This document shows positions 59,500-64,000 of a stretch of 64,000 nucleotides of DNA, one piece after another. Made by a program: the position numbers and the translations under genes. Position 1 is the stretch's first letter, and each line of letters starts with the position of its first letter. The stretch covers positions 1,218,501 through 1,282,500 of the forward strand of contig JACCIC010000015.1 of assembly GCA_018907035.1 (NCBI GenBank), in the 5' to 3' direction. The stretch comes from Sycobia sp. Sy_11. Its lineage: Eukaryota; Arthropoda; Insecta; Hymenoptera; Epichrysomallidae. The notes beneath the pieces are model-generated. The model was not told the origin of the DNA, did not search any database, and saw nothing but the letters and a program-made list of their open reading frames with translations.

Positions 59500-59770
59500 G
59501 GTAACTATGATAAATATTGCATCAGTGTTCAGATGGTGCAAATCTCAAAATGATGCATCAAAGCATAGTGTAGAATTAGCGTGAAGAAAGTGCTCCGAAA
59601 AAAGGTAATAATTCAGTACTCTGCTGAGAAGGTTATGGATACGGTACTTTGGGACGAGTTAGGTATTTTATTGGTCGATTTTCTTCAGTCAGATACTACG
59701 ATTAATGTAGATAAATATTGGGAAATGCTAGAGAGAGTCAGAACTACCATTAAACGGAAACCCTCCTGAT
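59500..59770 (+). pseudogene. mariner transposase fragment
   Basis: The plus strand reads SAEKVMDTVLWDELGILLVD, then TINVDKYWEMLERVRTTIKRK, matching the middle of mariner transposases, where the sequence is usually KVMATVFWD...GILLIDFLP...TINAEYY. An upstream frame-shifted piece (WCKSQNDAS) extends the match. No terminal repeats or catalytic C-terminal part are seen, so this is a truncated relic. Confidence 0.7.
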
Positions 59771-61549
59771 AATTGTCGAAAAAGTCAACGTATTAACTAT
59801 CAAGCATATAAGTCTATGATTGATAATTGACATGAGAAATAAACGTTTTTGATTTAATTTTATTTCAAATCTGTTGAAGACGTTATGAGCAAACGTGCAT
59901 CCTTTTATTGGGTCACTAAATCGATTGTTAAGTAATTGGAACTGTAAATTATCTTTGACAAAAATTATTAAAGGCGTCAAATGATCATTAGAAAAATTTA
60001 CATTAAAATCCCCACGTAATATAATATGCAGATTTAGATTCTTTGCAAAAATTGTTTTATTGTGATTTAATAAAATACTATTGGAACATGTTGAAATAAG
60101 TACGGGAAGTGAACTAAGACTTCAATTATTGTGTAATTCAGTTATTTCTCTTTGTTTTAATGCAAATTTTGGATGACCGAGAAACTCCAGCCAAAACTTT
60201 ATAAGTTAATTACTATCATCATGTTTGTGAAAAATTAAATTGATGATAGACTCGTTAGCTCAACCTTTAGAAACATCAATATTTGTAGTAATAACACAAG
60301 ATTTCATTTGGATAAAAACTATTTCGTTACTGTATATAACTAGCATCTTATGGAATGAGACATTGAAACAAAGACAATTGGCCTCCTTCAAAAAATCTTG
60401 ATTCGATCATATAAATTTATGATTGTTTAAGATCTTACTCGGTTGATGTTTTCCTAATTATCCTACAAACGTTGTGTTTAACTAACATATAAACTGCATT
60501 ATTTCTTAAATTTTCAATCTTCTTTAAAATGGTGGACCGGGCATACTCTATTTATGTTGTTATTAAATTGGATTAGCATGGATGAGAAGCATAGCTAAGA
60601 TCTCCTATTAGTATAAAATAAATATCTCTAAAAATATAACTCTAAATCCCTGTTATTTGTTTAAATTTAACATACATTTGTATTAATAATTGGATGATAA
60701 TTATAATAAAATCAAAACTCTAATATATTTTATAGTCATGATTTGTCATGTTGTAAAGTTCCTGTAGCTGTAAAGCTGACCATATCAATATACTTAATCA
60801 TGGGCTTTTGAAGCCATATTGGTGTACAATTACACGTCCTCTCCCCATTTCAGTTTTTAATAGAGTATGCCGTTTGTAAATATCTCGCAACTAGTAAGAA
60901 TTTCAATCTACGTTATCATACATTGTTGATCTACAAGAAGACAATCATAAAGCTGATAATTATTATTAAATTGCTTGAAGCACCTGTTCACATTTTTATA
61001 AATGTTCCTTAATCAAAATTAATATTAGTGTGATCTATATTATTTCACGATATTATTTTCTATGTAAAACTTGACGGGGCATATGAATTGACTGTATAGG
61101 TGTGTTAAGCCTCTGCTGGAGATCCAAATGTATTGTTCTTAATAATCAATTATTTTTTTACTTTTGATCATTTATATCTTGTATAATGTTTCTCTTTACA
61201 TCAATGTACCTTTCATAGAAAAGTGTTTTGCAGACCATTATTGAATACTGATATCAAAATTAATTAATACATTATTTAACAAAGTAAGTTCGTACATTGT
61301 AAAACGACTATTTAATATTTAAACTTACAACTTAATCTATACATTGGCACGTAGTTTATTATATAATATAATTATAAAAATGTCTATACATAGAATATAC
61401 ATATATACAAATATAAAAATATCAAAAAAATGTAAAATATGTAAAGAAATTTCTATTTATTCCTCTTTATCTTATCTCCCTTTCTCTCTTTCTCTCTTTC
61501 TCTTTCTCTCTCTGTCTGATGACTCTTTGTGGTTGTATTATTCTTGTAT

Positions 61550-61596
<47 letters not shown>

Positions 61597-61790
61597 CATT
61601 TAAATATATTAAAAATACAATAAATTACCATAAAATAATATAATAGATTGCTATGTATTATCTCGTATTATACATACAATTATTTATTAATTTTTTAGTT
61701 TGTCAAACATTTTATATCATACTTTTTCCATATGAACTAGAAATGATCTTTTTTTCCACTTGGACTTGAAGTTTTTAACCGCAGTCAGTA
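59771..61790. other. Intergenic sequence without recognised genes
   Basis: AT-rich sequence with a CT-rich patch near 61480-61520 and an (AT)n microsatellite at about 61552-61593. I see no coding exon or element terminus. Confidence 0.4.
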
Positions 61791-61833
61791 AAAGGAAATG
61801 ATGGTCATGCTCTAAATACTCGCACTTTCGTGG

Positions 61834-61841
61834 CATAAAAG
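61834..61841 (+). promoter_or_regulatory. TATA-like box of the small secreted peptide gene
   Basis: CATAAAAG lies 49 bases before the ATG at 61883. A TTCATTT initiator-like sequence about 30 bases downstream (61864) fits a short 5' untranslated region. Confidence 0.5.
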
Positions 61842-61882
61842 TCTAATACCCATTCATCACGATTTCATTTGATCGAGAAAAG

Positions 61883-62221
61883 ATGAAGAATCAGTTTATA
61901 GTCTGGTTCAGCTTCTGTCTGTTAATGTCTATATTAACAAACACAATCGGTATAAAGTTCGAATCTTCCGAAGAAAGTGATATAAGTGAAGGTAAGAATT
62001 TGGATTGTTTACTTTAACATAGATTTAGAATTATTATAAAAATGAGAATAAATTCTTAAAAAATGTATTTAACGTGCTTATTTTTTGTTTTGTTTTTTTT
62101 TTTTTTAATATGTGTAGTGCCTCGAGTAAAGATTAAGGTATTTCGAGGTGAATTAAGAGAGGAAAATGGCGAATCGTACGCACCTTGGGGTTTCTGGATA
62201 AAACAGCCAAGTGGACAATAA
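61883..62221 (+). CDS. Small secreted peptide of unknown function
   Basis: Two exons, 61883-61991 and 62118-62221, are joined by a GTAAG...TGTGTAG intron of 126 bp and encode 70 residues. Residues 1-23 form a clear signal peptide (MKNQFIVWFSFCLLMSIL). An acidic segment follows (ESSEESDISE), then a basic and aromatic C-terminal part (VKIKVFRGELREE and PWGFWIKQPSGQ). The exon break falls at the end of the acidic segment, as in many insect prepropeptides where the acidic part is a removed propiece. There are no cysteines. AATAAA at 62319-62324 can serve as the polyadenylation signal. The gene lies opposite in strand between the protease homologues D and E. I do not recognise a family; a venom, antimicrobial or other secreted peptide are all possible. 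Confidence 0.7.
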
Positions 62222-62329
62222 TGGAAACATATTTCTGTCATAACGAAATTATCAACATGGGATGGGATTTAGATGCTGTAAAATTAGTTTATTTCATATC
62301 AATTTGTATTTTACTTAGAATAAAAATAA

Positions 62330-63520
62330 TTATATAAAAATAGATTCTGTTACTTTTCTATAAATAAACATAAAATTTTACTATTTCTAATGAAGAATTA
62401 AATTAAAGGATATATTTTAACAAACGCTTATTTGAATATTAGAATATTATAAAAAACTTTTTATTAAATTTACAATCGCGTAGATGTTCAAGAACATCTC
62501 AGAAACACGCGCGGGCACACACGCACATATAGACAGCGTTCATGCCCAAGCGGCACCATATTTTATCTTTGAAATTTTTTGTTGATCTGGTATGTACAGT
62601 TAGTTTCCGGTGTGAAGAAAAAACAACATCTGAGAGTGTCGACCGATGAATAAGGTGTAGATATATCTGATTATTGTTTTTAAATTTCAATATATACATT
62701 TTACAATAATATTCAAGTTCAGATATATATGTAACATAGACATCAGATACATTTTGAATAATTTTTTTAAACTGAATAATGGATTCTATTGTGTTTTAAC
62801 ATAAATGTTTACTACTAAACGACTACTAAACAACTTACAATCTGCAATTACTTATTATGCCCGCAATTAAATTTAGTTAATTTAGATATTATATAGCTAG
62901 CTAAACATTTTAAACATTACAATACAACAGAAATTTGAGCAACAAAAAGTATTTTTAAAAGGTTTTCATGAATTTTTACCATATTACTTGTATCAGATGA
63001 TAATATTATGAAATTTTTAATATTATAAAATTATAGAAATTAACTATTTTGAAAAATTATATTTTGAGATAAATAAACGAGCATAGTCATATTCCAGTTT
63101 TATTTTGATACATATTTTTGTATAAAACTAAATATAGTTTTTGAAGAAAAAAAAGGTTAAATCGTGGATAAATATAAACCACCTATATTATATATAAATT
63201 ATTATAACAATGTAGCATTTATTTATTTTTAAAAAATATAAATGCTATTAAAGTAATAATTATTAGTAAATTAATTTTAATAAATTAAATTATCAAGATG
63301 GAGTTAACATAAAACTGTAATAATAATTTCTTTGAAATATAAATGAATGGCAATATATAAAAATTATTTTAAATAACTTGTAACTTATATTTTAAATAAG
63401 ATGTCCCTGCTATGGATATCAACACACCATTTTATAATTTATTGATAAAAAATTTTATAAAAATTAGTTCCTGACGAATGCTATCAACTGCTTAACATAA
63501 TACAATTTAGTTCATATGAC
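62330..63520. other. Intergenic sequence downstream of the peptide gene and gene E
   Basis: AT-rich, with no coding exon recognised. It should contain the 3' untranslated region of gene E, read leftwards from 63523. Confidence 0.4.
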
Positions 63521-63522
63521 TA

Positions 63523-63738
63523 TTAGAAAAATCTACAAGTACTGGAGCTATGTGGATTATTTTTCAATATTAGAGATGCCCTTGGAATATTTGCGGCTAT
63601 TTCGCTTATAGATGTCTCAAAAGGGCGTACGTCAGTATATACACTGCCTGTTTCACTGTCATCACAATGTTCTTTAGGTTTGCTTGCTATTCCTACAAGG
63701 TAGTATCCGCCCACAACGAATGGTGCGCCTCCGTCGTA
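63523..63738 (-). CDS. Last exon of a further serine protease homologue, gene E (partial)
   Basis: After a TTTACAG acceptor the exon reads YDGGAPFVVGGYYLVGIASK, then PKEHCDDSETGSVYTDV, and stops at 63523-63525, giving 71 residues. It aligns with exon 4 of genes B, C and D in the same phase. The catalytic Ser of GDSGGP is Gly. The Cys expected to pair across the active-site loop is kept (EHCDD). The tail (NNPHSSSTCRFF) is longer than in B or C. Exons 1-3 lie beyond the right edge of the window. Confidence 0.85.
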   Translation of the reverse strand, partial: YDGGAPFVVGGYYLVGIASKPKEHCDDSETGSVYTDVRPFETSISEIAANIPRASLILKNNPHSSSTCRFF

Positions 63739-63845
63739 CTGTAAATAATATTGTATTATTATTGTAAAGTAGAGAATTTGTTACAGGGAAGTCATTAATA
63801 ACAAGTAGAAAAATTCTTTATATCTAGTCATCATGGGTTTGTATT

Positions 63846-63871
63846 ATATATATATATATATATATATATAA
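63846..63871. repeat. (AT)n microsatellite in the terminal intron of gene E
   Basis: A short alternating AT run about 110 bases upstream of the exon on the minus strand. Confidence 0.85.
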
Positions 63872-64000
63872 ATTATTCAGAATCATATCGAAAGGTCTAT
63901 ATTAGTTATAAAACTAAACTAAATAGTTATAAATATTTTTGTAAACTTTTTGTATAACATTAATTTATTTAGATCCCACAAAATTTTTTTTCTTTAATTA

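Noticed and set aside
61344..61643. 99-codon open frame on the plus strand
   Set aside because: It runs through a CT-rich patch and an (AT)n microsatellite, giving low-complexity Ser/Leu and Ile/Tyr repeats.

Overview
This window looks like AT-rich insect nuclear DNA. Intron-bearing secreted-protein genes sit among mariner, Penelope-like, BEL/Pao, Ty1/copia, Ty3/gypsy and LINE elements, most of them broken. A hymenopteran is plausible, but nothing here fixes the species.

Host genes. The main host content is a tandem cluster of chymotrypsin-fold serine protease homologues on the minus strand. Three four-exon genes appear intact (B 15433-19577, C 23944-35558, D 54116-57698). The last exon of a fourth (E 63523-63738) enters from the right edge, and an orphan first exon (A 6160-6223) lies at the left. 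All share one architecture: a 64-nt signal-peptide exon, then phase-0 boundaries. In every last exon the catalytic serine of GDSGGP is replaced (DAGAP or DGGAP). Genes B and C have also lost the catalytic histidine; D keeps it. These are predicted to be secreted, non-catalytic pseudoproteases. Relics of D-like genes lie at 8561-8613, 13123-13172 and 22552-22613, so the ancestral array seems to have alternated B-like and D-like copies. The spacer carrying the B-type promoter and first exon is duplicated almost exactly (5938-8640 and 19293-22650). On the plus strand, 61883-62221 holds a two-exon gene for a 70-residue secreted peptide that I do not recognise.

Mobile elements, left to right. A BEL/Pao solo LTR (1502-3999) is split by a mariner. 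Gypsy pol debris follows (4250-5745). A deleted BEL/Pao element (9758-13051) has a 5-bp target duplication, and its 3' LTR is itself split by another solo LTR (10752-11790). Penelope-like elements with hammerhead ribozyme motifs lie near 8.7, 14.2 and 23.4 kb, with a truncated copy at 37.3 kb; the 23 kb copy still encodes a GIY-YIG domain. Intron 1 of gene C is swollen by a copia element (30003-34093) and a mariner (34178-35375). Between genes C and D about 17 kb of nested elements interrupts the old spacer: Penelope ends, a mariner (36053-37266), an LTR with primer-binding site (37671-38125), a jockey-like LINE (about 38640-41205), an unrecognised frameshifted reading frame (43101-43678), and a gypsy-class element with gag, protease, RT/RNase H, integrase and a broken envelope-like gene (about 44090-52480).

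No tRNA, rRNA or CRISPR was seen. Exon structures were inferred by eye from splice consensus and from comparison between paralogues. Element boundaries rest on terminal motifs, target duplications and comparison with empty paralogous sites inside the window.
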